Below, piece after piece: positions 55,017 to 62,669 of a stretch of DNA of 64,000 nt. The notes under the pieces are model-generated. The model ran no database searches and had not been told where the DNA came from. It saw only the letters and a list, made by a program, of their open reading frames with translations. The position numbers were made by a program, and so were the translations under genes. Within the stretch, counting starts at the first letter, position 1. Every line of letters begins with the position of its first letter. The stretch spans positions 186,001-250,000 of the forward strand of contig CBDAMZ010000007.1 of assembly GCA_965197375.1 (NCBI GenBank), given 5' to 3'. This DNA is from CBDAMZ01 sp965197375. GTDB lineage: Bacteria; Acidobacteriota; Vicinamibacteria; Vicinamibacterales; UBA8438.

Positions 55017-56291
55017 ATGGCGAACACGGACGCGAGTACGCCCACGCTTCGCTTCGGGCGACGCGACCCTGATAGCCGCGGATTTTTCGGCGCGTACGGC
55101 GGGAAGTTCGTTCCCGAGACGCTCGTTGAGCCAGTTGAGCAGCTAGAACGTGCGTATCGTGAGGCGCGGGAGGATCCGGTATTTACGACCGAATTGTCGA
55201 CGCTGCTCGCTTGTTACGTCGGCCGTCCCACGCCGACCTACGACGCGAAGCGCCTCACGGCTGCTCTGGGGAGCGAGGAGAGAAGGGCCGCGCGCATCTT
55301 ATTGAAGCGTGAGGATCTAGCACACACGGGTGCACATAAGATCAACAATGCCCTCGGTCAGGCGCTGCTGGCGGTTCGGATGGACAAGCGACGGGTGGTT
55401 GCCGAAACCGGAGCTGGGCAGCACGGTGTGGCTACGGCAACGGCTTGCGCGCTCCTCGGCCTGCAGTGTGAGGTCTACATGGGGACCGCAGACATGCGTC
55501 GCCAGGCACTCAACGTGTACCGCATGCGGTTGCTCGGTGCGTCGGTCACGGCAGTCGACGCTGGGAGCCGAACGTTGAAAGATGCGATCAACGAAGCGAT
55601 GCGAGATTGGGTCACCAACGTCACGGACACCTACTACCTTCTCGGGTCGGTGCTCGGTCCGCATCCTTACCCGTTGATGGTGCGCGAGTTTCAATCGGTG
55701 ATCGGTCAGGAGGCACGCCAGCAGTTTGTCGACCTCGTTGGCCGATCGCCAGACGCTGTGGTGGCCTGTGTCGGAGGCGGGAGTAACGCCCTGGGGATTT
55801 TCGATGGGTTCGTTGACGACCCGACGGTGCGCCTGATCGGGGTCGAGGCTGGTGGAGAGGCGCTTGTGTCAGGGCGTCACGCCGCCCGCTTCGCGACCGG
55901 CACGGCGGGCGTTCTGCAGGGGACACGTAGTTTCGTGCTGCAGGACGCCGATGGCAACATCGAGTCGACCCATTCGATCTCGGCCGGACTCGACTATGCT
56001 GCGGTAGGACCTGAGCACTCATGGCTCCGAGACCTCGGGCGTTCGGAGTATACCTGGGTGTCCGATGATGAGGCGCTGGACGCCTTCCGAACACTCGGGA
56101 AGCTCGAAGGGATTCTCCCGGCGCTCGAGTCGGCTCATGCAGTCGCGTACGCGTGTCGGCTGGCGGTCGAGCTCGATCCGGGGTGCGCCATCCTGGTCAA
56201 TCTGTCTGGACGGGGTGATAAGGACGTTGAGATGATCAAAGACCGGAGCGGATCAGCCGCGGACGCGAGCATCTCGCGTGAGGGGGGTTGA
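55017..56291 (+). CDS. trpB: tryptophan synthase beta chain
   Basis: The protein has 424 residues of the TrpB1 type. GAYGGKFVPETLVEP opens the fold; the PLP Lys is in HTGAHKINNALGQALLA, the Gln/Gly substrate loop in AETGAGQHGVATATACALLG, and the phosphate-binding loop in CVGGGSNALGIF. It condenses indole with Ser. The stop overlaps trpA by one base (TGATG), so alpha and beta chains are translationally coupled. Confidence 0.97.
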   Translation: MANTDASTPTLRFGRRDPDSRGFFGAYGGKFVPETLVEPVEQLERAYREAREDPVFTTELSTLLACYVGRPTPTYDAKRLTAALGSEERRAARILLKREDLAHTGAHKINNALGQALLAVRMDKRRVVAETGAGQHGVATATACALLGLQCEVYMGTADMRRQALNVYRMRLLGASVTAVDAGSRTLKDAINEAMRDWVTNVTDTYYLLGSVLGPHPYPLMVREFQSVIGQEARQQFVDLVGRSPDAVVACVGGGSNALGIFDGFVDDPTVRLIGVEAGGEALVSGRHAARFATGTAGVLQGTRSFVLQDADGNIESTHSISAGLDYAAVGPEHSWLRDLGRSEYTWVSDDEALDAFRTLGKLEGILPALESAHAVAYACRLAVELDPGCAILVNLSGRGDKDVEMIKDRSGSAADASISREGG

Positions 56292-57088
56292 TGTCTCGCC
56301 TCGAAGACACCTTCTCGCGGCTGCGAGCTAAAGGCCGAACCGGGCTAGTAACGTTTACGACTGCCGGTGATCCTGACCTCGCGCGGTCAGGCACAGTGCT
56401 GGAGGTCCTCGATAGGGCTGGCGCTGACGTGCTTGAGGTCGGCGTTCCGTTTTCCGACCCGCTGGCCGATGGTCCGGTCATCCAGCGAGCGTCGGAGCGC
56501 GCATTGGTCGCCGGCACGACGTTAACCAAAACTCTGAAGCTTATCGCGGGTATCCGCGCGTCCGTGTCGGCTGGCATCGTTCTCTTCACTTATGCGAACC
56601 CTGTCTTGCGCATGGGGCTGACGACTTTCATGGGGCGCGCCGCCGCAGCGGGCGTTGATGGTGTACTGGTGGTGGATCTGCCGATAGAAGAAGCAGATGA
56701 GTTGCGGGAATCCGCGATGGCAGCGGGAGTCGACCCGATTTTTCTATTGAGTCCGACCACGACGGAGGCGCGGATTCACCGGGCCGCTATGCTGGGACGG
56801 GGGTTTCTCTACGGGATTTCGAGGCTCGGCGTCACCGGCGCACGCGATACGATCGCCGAGGGCGCCCGTGCGCTGGTGGAGCGGATCCGCGCCGTGACCG
56901 AGCTTCCGATCGCGGTCGGGTTCGGCATTTCTCGACCGGAGCATGTCGCGGAGGTCGGACGGTGGGCGGATGCCGCCGTGGTCGGCAGTGGCCTGGTTGA
57001 CATCGTCGCGCGCACGTCGGACGGAGACCTTTCCGCCGAGGTAGACCGCTACGTCCGGTGGCTCAAGAGTGGACTGGCGAGCGACTAA
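56291..57088 (+). CDS. trpA: tryptophan synthase alpha chain
   Basis: The protein has 265 residues from ATG 56291. TIM barrel with VTFTTAGDPDL, LEVGVPFSDPLADGPVIQ (both catalytic acids, Glu and Asp), VDGVLVVDLPIEEADEL, FLLSPTTTEARI and GISRLGVTGAR. It cleaves indole-3-glycerol phosphate to indole, which is channelled to TrpB. The stop TAA overlaps the chorismate mutase ATG by one base. Confidence 0.96.
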   Translation: MSRLEDTFSRLRAKGRTGLVTFTTAGDPDLARSGTVLEVLDRAGADVLEVGVPFSDPLADGPVIQRASERALVAGTTLTKTLKLIAGIRASVSAGIVLFTYANPVLRMGLTTFMGRAAAAGVDGVLVVDLPIEEADELRESAMAAGVDPIFLLSPTTTEARIHRAAMLGRGFLYGISRLGVTGARDTIAEGARALVERIRAVTELPIAVGFGISRPEHVAEVGRWADAAVVGSGLVDIVARTSDGDLSAEVDRYVRWLKSGLASD

Positions 57089-57414
57089 TGGCCAAGCCTA
57101 CCGAGGCGCTGCCTGGGCAGGAGACACCGGACGAGGTGTCGGCCCAGATGGACGATCTCAGATGTCGGATTGACCAGCTGGACGAGGAGATCGTGCGGCT
57201 TCTCAATGCGCGCGCCGCGTGTGCTAATGAAATCGGGTTACTGAAGAGCAAGGTTGCAATGGAGGCGTACCAACCTGATCGTGAGCTGGACGTGCTCAAC
57301 CACGCGCGGGGTGTGAACGGCGGCCCGCTGGACGCGGGAGCGATCACACGGTTGTTCGAGCGGATTATCGACGAGTCTCGGCGCCTGGAGCGCCTTGCCC
57401 ACGGCAGCAAATGA
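57088..57414 (+). CDS. AroQ-type chorismate mutase
   Basis: The protein has 108 residues from ATG 57088. The three-helix AroQ fold is visible: DDLRCRIDQLDEEIVRLLNARAAC (in part), then EIGLLKSKVAMEAYQPDRE with the catalytic Lys and Arg, and LFERIIDESRRLE. It converts chorismate to prephenate, feeding the TyrA encoded two genes later. A 25-residue polar N-terminus precedes the domain. No fused prephenate dehydratase. Confidence 0.93.
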   Translation: MAKPTEALPGQETPDEVSAQMDDLRCRIDQLDEEIVRLLNARAACANEIGLLKSKVAMEAYQPDRELDVLNHARGVNGGPLDAGAITRLFERIIDESRRLERLAHGSK

Positions 57415-57433
57415 TCGTAGAGGAGAATGACGT

Positions 57434-58483
57434 ATGGTGGTCGTGATGGAAGAGCGGGCGACGGAGAACCAGATTCAACATGTGGTCGCGACGCTGGTCG
57501 AGAATGGACTCGAGGTGCATCGCTCGACCGGGGCACTGCGGACCGTGCTGAGCGCCGTCGGTGGCAACCGCGAGTTCGATCGGGGACTCTTGAACGTGAT
57601 GGATGGCGTCCACGAGGTCCTGCGAATTACCGAGCCGTACAAGCTTGCCAGTCGCACGTTCAAGTCGGAGCGTACGGTTGTTCCGATGAAAGACTTTCGT
57701 ATCGGCGGTGACGAGGTAATCGTCATGGCGGGCCCATGCTCAGCCGAGACTGAGAAGCAAGTCGAGGCTGCGGCAGCGGCGGTCAAGCAGGCCGGGGCGA
57801 AGATACTACGGGGAGGAGCCTTTAAGCCGCGCAGCTCGCCTTATAGTTTCCAGGGTCTCGGGGAGGATGGTCTCCGAATGTTGCGAGCGGCGTGCGACCG
57901 ACACAGCATGAAGCTTGTGTCTGAGGTGATGGACGTTAGCCAGATTGACCTTCTCGCCCGGTACGCTGACATGCTCCAGGTCGGCGCCAGAAACATGCAG
58001 AATTTCACGCTACTTCGCGAGCTTGGGCGCATTAGGACGCCGATCTTGCTTAAACGAGGCATCTCCGCGACGATCGAGGAGTGGTTGTTGTCGGCCGAGT
58101 ACGTGCTGTCCGGTGGGAACACCGACGTGGTGCTGTGCGAGCGCGGTATTCGCACGTTCGAGAGCTACACGCGTAACACGCTCGACATCTCGGCCGTCCC
58201 CGTCATCCACAAGCTCAGCCACCTGCCGATCGTGGTGGACCCAAGCCACGGTACCGGCCGGCGTGACAAGGTTGCTCCGATGGCCAGGGCCGCCGTTGCC
58301 GCTGGCGCTGACGGATTGATCATTGAGGTGCACCCCGATCCGGACAGCGCGCTTAGTGACGGGGCCCAGTCGATGCTTCCGCAGCAGTTCGATCGACTGA
58401 TGGCCGAGCTCCGCATTATCGCGCCAGCTATTGGCAGAAGTATTTGCGTCGAGCCCGTACCGAAACGTGGGTGGGGAAAGTAG
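57434..58483 (+). CDS. aroF: 3-deoxy-7-phosphoheptulonate (DAHP) synthase, type I beta
   Basis: The protein has 349 residues. A ferredoxin-like N-terminal domain (1-70, MVVVMEERATENQIQHVVAT) precedes the TIM barrel: VIVMAGPCSAETE, ILRGGAFKPRSSPYSFQGLG, LQVGARNMQNF, LLKRGISATIEEW and VDPSHGTGRRDKV. It makes the first committed metabolite of the shikimate pathway. The N-terminal domain is the allosteric site in related enzymes (Tyr/Phe). AGAGGAG lies about 10 bases before the ATG. Confidence 0.95.
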   Translation: MVVVMEERATENQIQHVVATLVENGLEVHRSTGALRTVLSAVGGNREFDRGLLNVMDGVHEVLRITEPYKLASRTFKSERTVVPMKDFRIGGDEVIVMAGPCSAETEKQVEAAAAAVKQAGAKILRGGAFKPRSSPYSFQGLGEDGLRMLRAACDRHSMKLVSEVMDVSQIDLLARYADMLQVGARNMQNFTLLRELGRIRTPILLKRGISATIEEWLLSAEYVLSGGNTDVVLCERGIRTFESYTRNTLDISAVPVIHKLSHLPIVVDPSHGTGRRDKVAPMARAAVAAGADGLIIEVHPDPDSALSDGAQSMLPQQFDRLMAELRIIAPAIGRSICVEPVPKRGWGK

Positions 58484-58582
58484 TACCACGTAGGGCCCGT
58501 CACGGGTCACTTAGCACCACTAGCACCACGGGTCGGGAGGCCAGCCGCGGACATTTACGATCGGCCTGTGTCCTAAAAATTT

Positions 58583-59512
58583 ATGTCTAATCGTTTTCGT
58601 GCGCTGCCCATGGTTCAGCCAGACGCCAAGCCAACGGCTACATCGATCTTCGACAAGGTGGCCATTGTGGGGCTAGGGCTGATCGGCGGCTCGCTCGCGC
58701 TTGCCGTCCGTCAGACCTGGCCTAAGAGCCTTGTGATTGGCGTCGATAATAAAGACGCACTCGAGCGTGCAATGGTTCGGCACGCCATTGATGTGGCTGC
58801 TGATGACCCAGTCGTAATGTCAGAGGCTGATCTAGTCGTCCTCGCCGCACCGGTCCGAGATAACGTCGTTCTTCTGAGCGAACTCGAACGCTACGTGTCC
58901 GGTTCGGCGGTCGTGACTGATGTTAGTAGCACCAAACGGGAGATCGTCGAAGCAGCACATGTCCTTCCGTCTCGACTGACATTCGTCGGCGGTCATCCTC
59001 TCGGCGGTGCGCCGCGAAGTGGTATCGGGCATGCTCGCCCGGATCTCTTCGTCGGGCGTCCATGGCTGTTTACACCAGCCGCTGACGGTCCGGGTACTGG
59101 AGCCGCGTTAGAACGCTTACAGCAGTTCGTCTCGGCGCTGGGCGCCGTGCCGCACGTGATGAGCACAGCTACACACGACCGCTTGCTCGCCGTTATAAGT
59201 CACTTACCGCAGCTGACGGTGAGCGTGTTGATGCATGTTGTCGGGTCGGCTGCGGGCAAGGACGGTTTGGCGCTTACGGGTCGCGGACTGGATGATACGA
59301 CGCGACTTGCTTCGAGCCCGGCATCTATCTGGCGAGATATTTGCACCACGAACGGTGACGAGATCAAGAGTGCGCTGAAGACCTTGATCGCCGAGCTTGA
59401 GGTGCTGCGCGATAGCGTTGACCTAGAGAGTGAAATCGACCGAGTCTTCGAGTCGGCGGCCGCCTGGCGGGCGGTCCTGGTGTCACAGACGCGCGTGAAG
59501 CGGTCGGAATAG
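58583..59512 (+). CDS. tyrA: prephenate/arogenate dehydrogenase
   Basis: The protein has 309 residues. After a 20-residue leader, the NAD site VAIVGLGLIGGSLALAVRQ is followed by SSTKREIVEAA, the active-site GGHPLGGAPRSGI (His) and the helical dimer domain (THDRLLAVISHLPQLTVSVL). It forms 4-hydroxyphenylpyruvate, or Tyr from arogenate. No ACT domain. It is 99 bp after aroF and probably the last gene under the attenuator. Confidence 0.94.
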   Translation: MSNRFRALPMVQPDAKPTATSIFDKVAIVGLGLIGGSLALAVRQTWPKSLVIGVDNKDALERAMVRHAIDVAADDPVVMSEADLVVLAAPVRDNVVLLSELERYVSGSAVVTDVSSTKREIVEAAHVLPSRLTFVGGHPLGGAPRSGIGHARPDLFVGRPWLFTPAADGPGTGAALERLQQFVSALGAVPHVMSTATHDRLLAVISHLPQLTVSVLMHVVGSAAGKDGLALTGRGLDDTTRLASSPASIWRDICTTNGDEIKSALKTLIAELEVLRDSVDLESEIDRVFESAAAWRAVLVSQTRVKRSE

Positions 59513-59542
59513 AGGTGGGGCACTCAACTGGTGGAGCCGAGC

Positions 59543-59944
59543 ATGATCAAGATCCGGCAAGTAGCCGTCGATCAAATCATCGCTCACGCCAGCGGCGAGG
59601 TACGGAACGAGTGCTGTGGCCTGTTAATCGGGACGCCTCGGCTCATCGAGCGTGCCACGCGGGCGCGCAACGTTGAGGCGAGTCCCACGCGGTACCTCAT
59701 CGATCCTCTGGATCATCTCGCGGCCATCCGCAGCGCTAGAGCCGACGGCCTTTGTGTCGTTGGTGCATATCATTCCCACACCGTGAGCGCCCCGGTACCC
59801 TCGCGGACCGATCTGCGTAATGCGACCTACCCCGACTATGTATACCTAATCGTTTCGGCGAGTGAGAGCAAAGTGGCCGACATTCGGGCGTATTGGCTGC
59901 GGAAAGACAGCTTTGACCGTATGGCGCTGCGGCGCGTACCCTAA
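59543..59944 (+). CDS. JAMM/MPN-domain metallopeptidase-like protein
   Basis: The protein has 133 residues from ATG 59543, with GGAG seven bases upstream; a GTG at 59531 adds four. The JAMM pattern is complete: the Glu in NECCGLLIG, and the metal ligands HSH plus Asp in GAYHSHTVSAPVPSRTDLRN (His-x-His-x7-Ser-x2-Asp). Bacterial stand-alone JAMM proteins process ubiquitin-like sulfur carriers or cleave isopeptides. No ThiS/MoaD-like gene lies next to it here, so its substrate is unknown. It follows tyrA by 30 bp, perhaps on the same transcript. Confidence 0.88.
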   Translation: MIKIRQVAVDQIIAHASGEVRNECCGLLIGTPRLIERATRARNVEASPTRYLIDPLDHLAAIRSARADGLCVVGAYHSHTVSAPVPSRTDLRNATYPDYVYLIVSASESKVADIRAYWLRKDSFDRMALRRVP

Positions 59945-60122
59945 CCCGGTGGAGCGTCTCGGTGTGAGTCAGAAGCCTACAGTGTGTTGGCCGGTGCGTT
60001 CGTTTGTGCCCGTCCCGGCTTGTTGAACGGGAACCTTGGGGCGCGGCGTGTCAGGGCTGCCCAAGGGGTCATCAGGACGATCTACAGGCTTGGCCCCTTT
60101 CCGTTTGGAACGAGACGGTTCC

Positions 60123-60581
60123 TTACCGGAAGCGATATCCGCGGACTTCGACGCGGGCACGGGCCGAGGCGACGATGTCGTCCCGCTGCTTAAGGCGGAG
60201 GCGTACCTCGTAGCGGCCTCCATACTGGTAGACGTGACGCATCGTGAAGCGACGACGAATCTTACTTGCACCTGGCTCGTAGGGATCGCAGTCAGGCGTT
60301 GACTCGGAGCGCGTATCGTCGTCCCAGTCCCACTCCACGGCGGCGCAATAGAATTCCTTGTAGTCATCCGCGCCGCCCCGCAATTCACCCATGAAGACGA
60401 TTTCGGTTCCCGCGAAGGAAATGCGTGGAGTAGCCCTCAACCTCAATTGGGGTTCGTCGCCTTGTGCTGCTGGGAGTAGTGCTTTCCCGTCGACGGCGTG
60501 GCCAGTCGGGAGTACCAGCACGATGACAGCACACCACGCCACGAGAGCCAACCGTCCGCCCCAGCGCGGATCCAAAACCAT
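60123..60581 (-). CDS. secreted PKD-like protein
   Basis: The protein has 152 residues. A signal peptide (LALVAWCAVIVLVLPTGHAV) precedes one immunoglobulin-like domain: PRISFAGTEIVFMGELRG, VEWDWDDDTRSE, then FTMRHVYQYGGRYEVRLRL, which is the PKD signature (WDWDDD...H.Y...G.Y.V). Such domains mediate binding on exported proteins; this one stands alone. Single gene, convergent with the JAMM gene, divergent from pepA. The 178-bp region between it and the JAMM gene holds nothing clear. Confidence 0.75.
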   Translation of the reverse strand: MVLDPRWGGRLALVAWCAVIVLVLPTGHAVDGKALLPAAQGDEPQLRLRATPRISFAGTEIVFMGELRGGADDYKEFYCAAVEWDWDDDTRSESTPDCDPYEPGASKIRRRFTMRHVYQYGGRYEVRLRLKQRDDIVASARARVEVRGYRFR

Positions 60582-60636
60582 GATTTCACCTCAGGAGCAG
60601 ATGCACCTTTCATTGTAGCGCGAATATAATTACTCG

Positions 60637-62151
60637 ATGCCGAACCAACGCGCGGACCCTGAGATCAAACTGGTCGACGCACCGCCAGAGAGCGTGGACG
60701 CCGACCTCGTCGCGATTCCAGTCTTCGAAGAAGACGATCTCGCCGATATTGATGGCCTCAATGCTGCAACCGGAGGTGAAATCCAACGTGCCCGCCAGGC
60801 GAAAGAGTTCAGGCCGAAACTCGGTGAACTGTTCCTCACACGTGTCACCGGCAGTAACTGGCGCGCACGGCGTGTCGTGCTCATCGGGGGTGGCTCCGTG
60901 GGGGATCATCAACCAGAGCAACTTCGGATCACGGCGGCGGTCGCGGCTAAAGCAGCTCGCCAATATCGCGTTGAACGACTGGCGTTTGTGTGTCGTAAGG
61001 GCGGCGATCCAACGACGGCCTGTCAGGCGGTAGCGGAGGGGTTGATCCTTGGTAGCTTCGACGACCGCCGGTATAAAACCGACGACGACGGCTTGGTACT
61101 GTTAAGAGAGTGCCAGGTGCTTATGACAACGGCTGAGGCGCACGCAACCACTGCCGGGCCTGCGCTGGTGAGAGGGAAGATCCTGGCAATTGCGACGAAT
61201 TTCTCGCGAGAGCTCACCAATGAACCAGGCAATGTACTGACGCCAAGCACGTTTGCCGAGCGCGCCGCGGCCTTGGTGAGCACTGCTGGTGTGGCGGTTG
61301 ACGTGCTCGACGAGTCTGCGATCGCCGATCTTGGCATGGGGTTGTTGCTGGGGGTGGCGCGGGGCAGCGCCGAGCCTCCCCGACTCGTCGTGATGCGACA
61401 CGAACCTCCCGATGTTCGTGATCAAGCGGTGCTCGGTCTTGTGGGTAAGGGGGTTACCTTCGATAGCGGAGGCATCTCGATTAAACCGGCCGATGGCATG
61501 GATCGCATGAAGGAAGACATGTCTGGCGGTGGTGCAGTCGTCTGTGCCATGCGAGCCATCGGAGCACTAGCCGTTCCGCGTCGCGTCATCGGCGTCGTCC
61601 CGATGACCGAGAACATGCCAGGCTGCCGTGCGACGAAGCCCGGCGACATTCTGCCCAGCGCGAGTGGTAAAACGGTAGAGGTGGTTAATACCGACGCCGA
61701 GGGCCGATTAATCCTCGCTGACGCTCTCTGGTACGCGCAGCGCTTGGGAGCTACCCATCTAGTAGACGTGGCGACGCTGACCGGTTCCTGCATTGTGGCG
61801 TTGGGCCACGCTGCGAGCGGACTGTTCGGGCGTCCGACTACGTGGGTTGAGGTGGTTCGCCGGGCCTCGCAACGAGCAGGGGAGCGCAGCTGGCTCCTCC
61901 CGTTGTATGAGGAGTACAAAGAACAGCTGCGCTCGGAGACTGCGGACCTCGTGAACAGTGGCGGGCGTCCAGCAGGCGCTTGTACCGCGGCGGCCTTTCT
62001 CGAAGTGTTCACGGGCGGGCGCCCGTGGGCACATCTGGACATCGCTGGCACGGCTTGGTGCGAAGAGGCCCGACCGGGTCAGGTAAAAGGGCCCACCGGT
62101 ATCATGGTCCGTACGCTTGCTGAGTTGGCGCTCGCACCGGACAGCTGGTAG
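60637..62151 (+). CDS. pepA: leucyl aminopeptidase (M17, PepA-like)
   Basis: The protein has 504 residues. The N-terminal macro-like domain precedes the catalytic domain with LVGKGVTFDSGGISIKPADG (metal Lys and Asp), MKEDMSGGGAV, PMTENMPG and NTDAEGRLILADAL (Asp/Glu metal ligands and the conserved Arg). It removes N-terminal residues from peptides in the cytoplasm; some members also bind DNA, which cannot be judged here. ATG 60637 is the only sensible start. Confidence 0.94.
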   Translation: MPNQRADPEIKLVDAPPESVDADLVAIPVFEEDDLADIDGLNAATGGEIQRARQAKEFRPKLGELFLTRVTGSNWRARRVVLIGGGSVGDHQPEQLRITAAVAAKAARQYRVERLAFVCRKGGDPTTACQAVAEGLILGSFDDRRYKTDDDGLVLLRECQVLMTTAEAHATTAGPALVRGKILAIATNFSRELTNEPGNVLTPSTFAERAAALVSTAGVAVDVLDESAIADLGMGLLLGVARGSAEPPRLVVMRHEPPDVRDQAVLGLVGKGVTFDSGGISIKPADGMDRMKEDMSGGGAVVCAMRAIGALAVPRRVIGVVPMTENMPGCRATKPGDILPSASGKTVEVVNTDAEGRLILADALWYAQRLGATHLVDVATLTGSCIVALGHAASGLFGRPTTWVEVVRRASQRAGERSWLLPLYEEYKEQLRSETADLVNSGGRPAGACTAAAFLEVFTGGRPWAHLDIAGTAWCEEARPGQVKGPTGIMVRTLAELALAPDSW

Positions 62152-62161
62152 GCTGGCGTCA

Positions 62162-62494
62162 ATGCCTCTCCAACCTGTCATGCCGCTTATCTACGAACTC
62201 GTCGCCCCCTCCACTGGACAGACGACGGTTGCCGACACCTTGCGCGGCGCTGCTGTAGTCCTCGGAGCATTGGCGGCCAGCGCGCTGGCACTCGGGTTGT
62301 TATTTGCCGTGGTACTGCTTGCGGTCCGCAGGCTACGTGGTCACGACACGCTGACCGGCGGAAGCAGCGACAGTGTTCGCCTGGGTCTTAGAACTCCGCT
62401 GCGCGCGAGTGTCGCGTCATCAGATGCGATTCCCAAACTGCCTGGGTCATCGACCGAGGATCTGCGAGAGCAAACTGAGCCCTGGCGTTCATGA
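62162..62494 (+). CDS. single-pass membrane hypothetical protein
   Basis: The protein has about 110 residues from ATG 62162. A short polar start is followed by one long hydrophobic segment (GALAASALALGLLFAVVLLAV) and RRLRGHD, then a Ser/Thr-rich tail. No family recognised. It begins 10 bp after pepA and so is likely co-transcribed. Positively charged residues after the helix suggest the C-terminus is cytoplasmic. Confidence 0.5.
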   Translation: MPLQPVMPLIYELVAPSTGQTTVADTLRGAAVVLGALAASALALGLLFAVVLLAVRRLRGHDTLTGGSSDSVRLGLRTPLRASVASSDAIPKLPGSSTEDLREQTEPWRS

Positions 62495-62669
62495 GCCTGG
62501 TGCATTTGGCCGCCGACGTATCCAGCCAAGAGTCGGCTCGGACCTTGTACCAGCGGGGTAAATACTCGCGCTGGTTTTATCCTCGCGTCTTATTAGGTGG
62601 GCGGCTCGGTGTCCTCGGTGCACCGCCGCATCTATAAAAGGCAGCAATATCCCAAGCCGCCTTTGGCTT

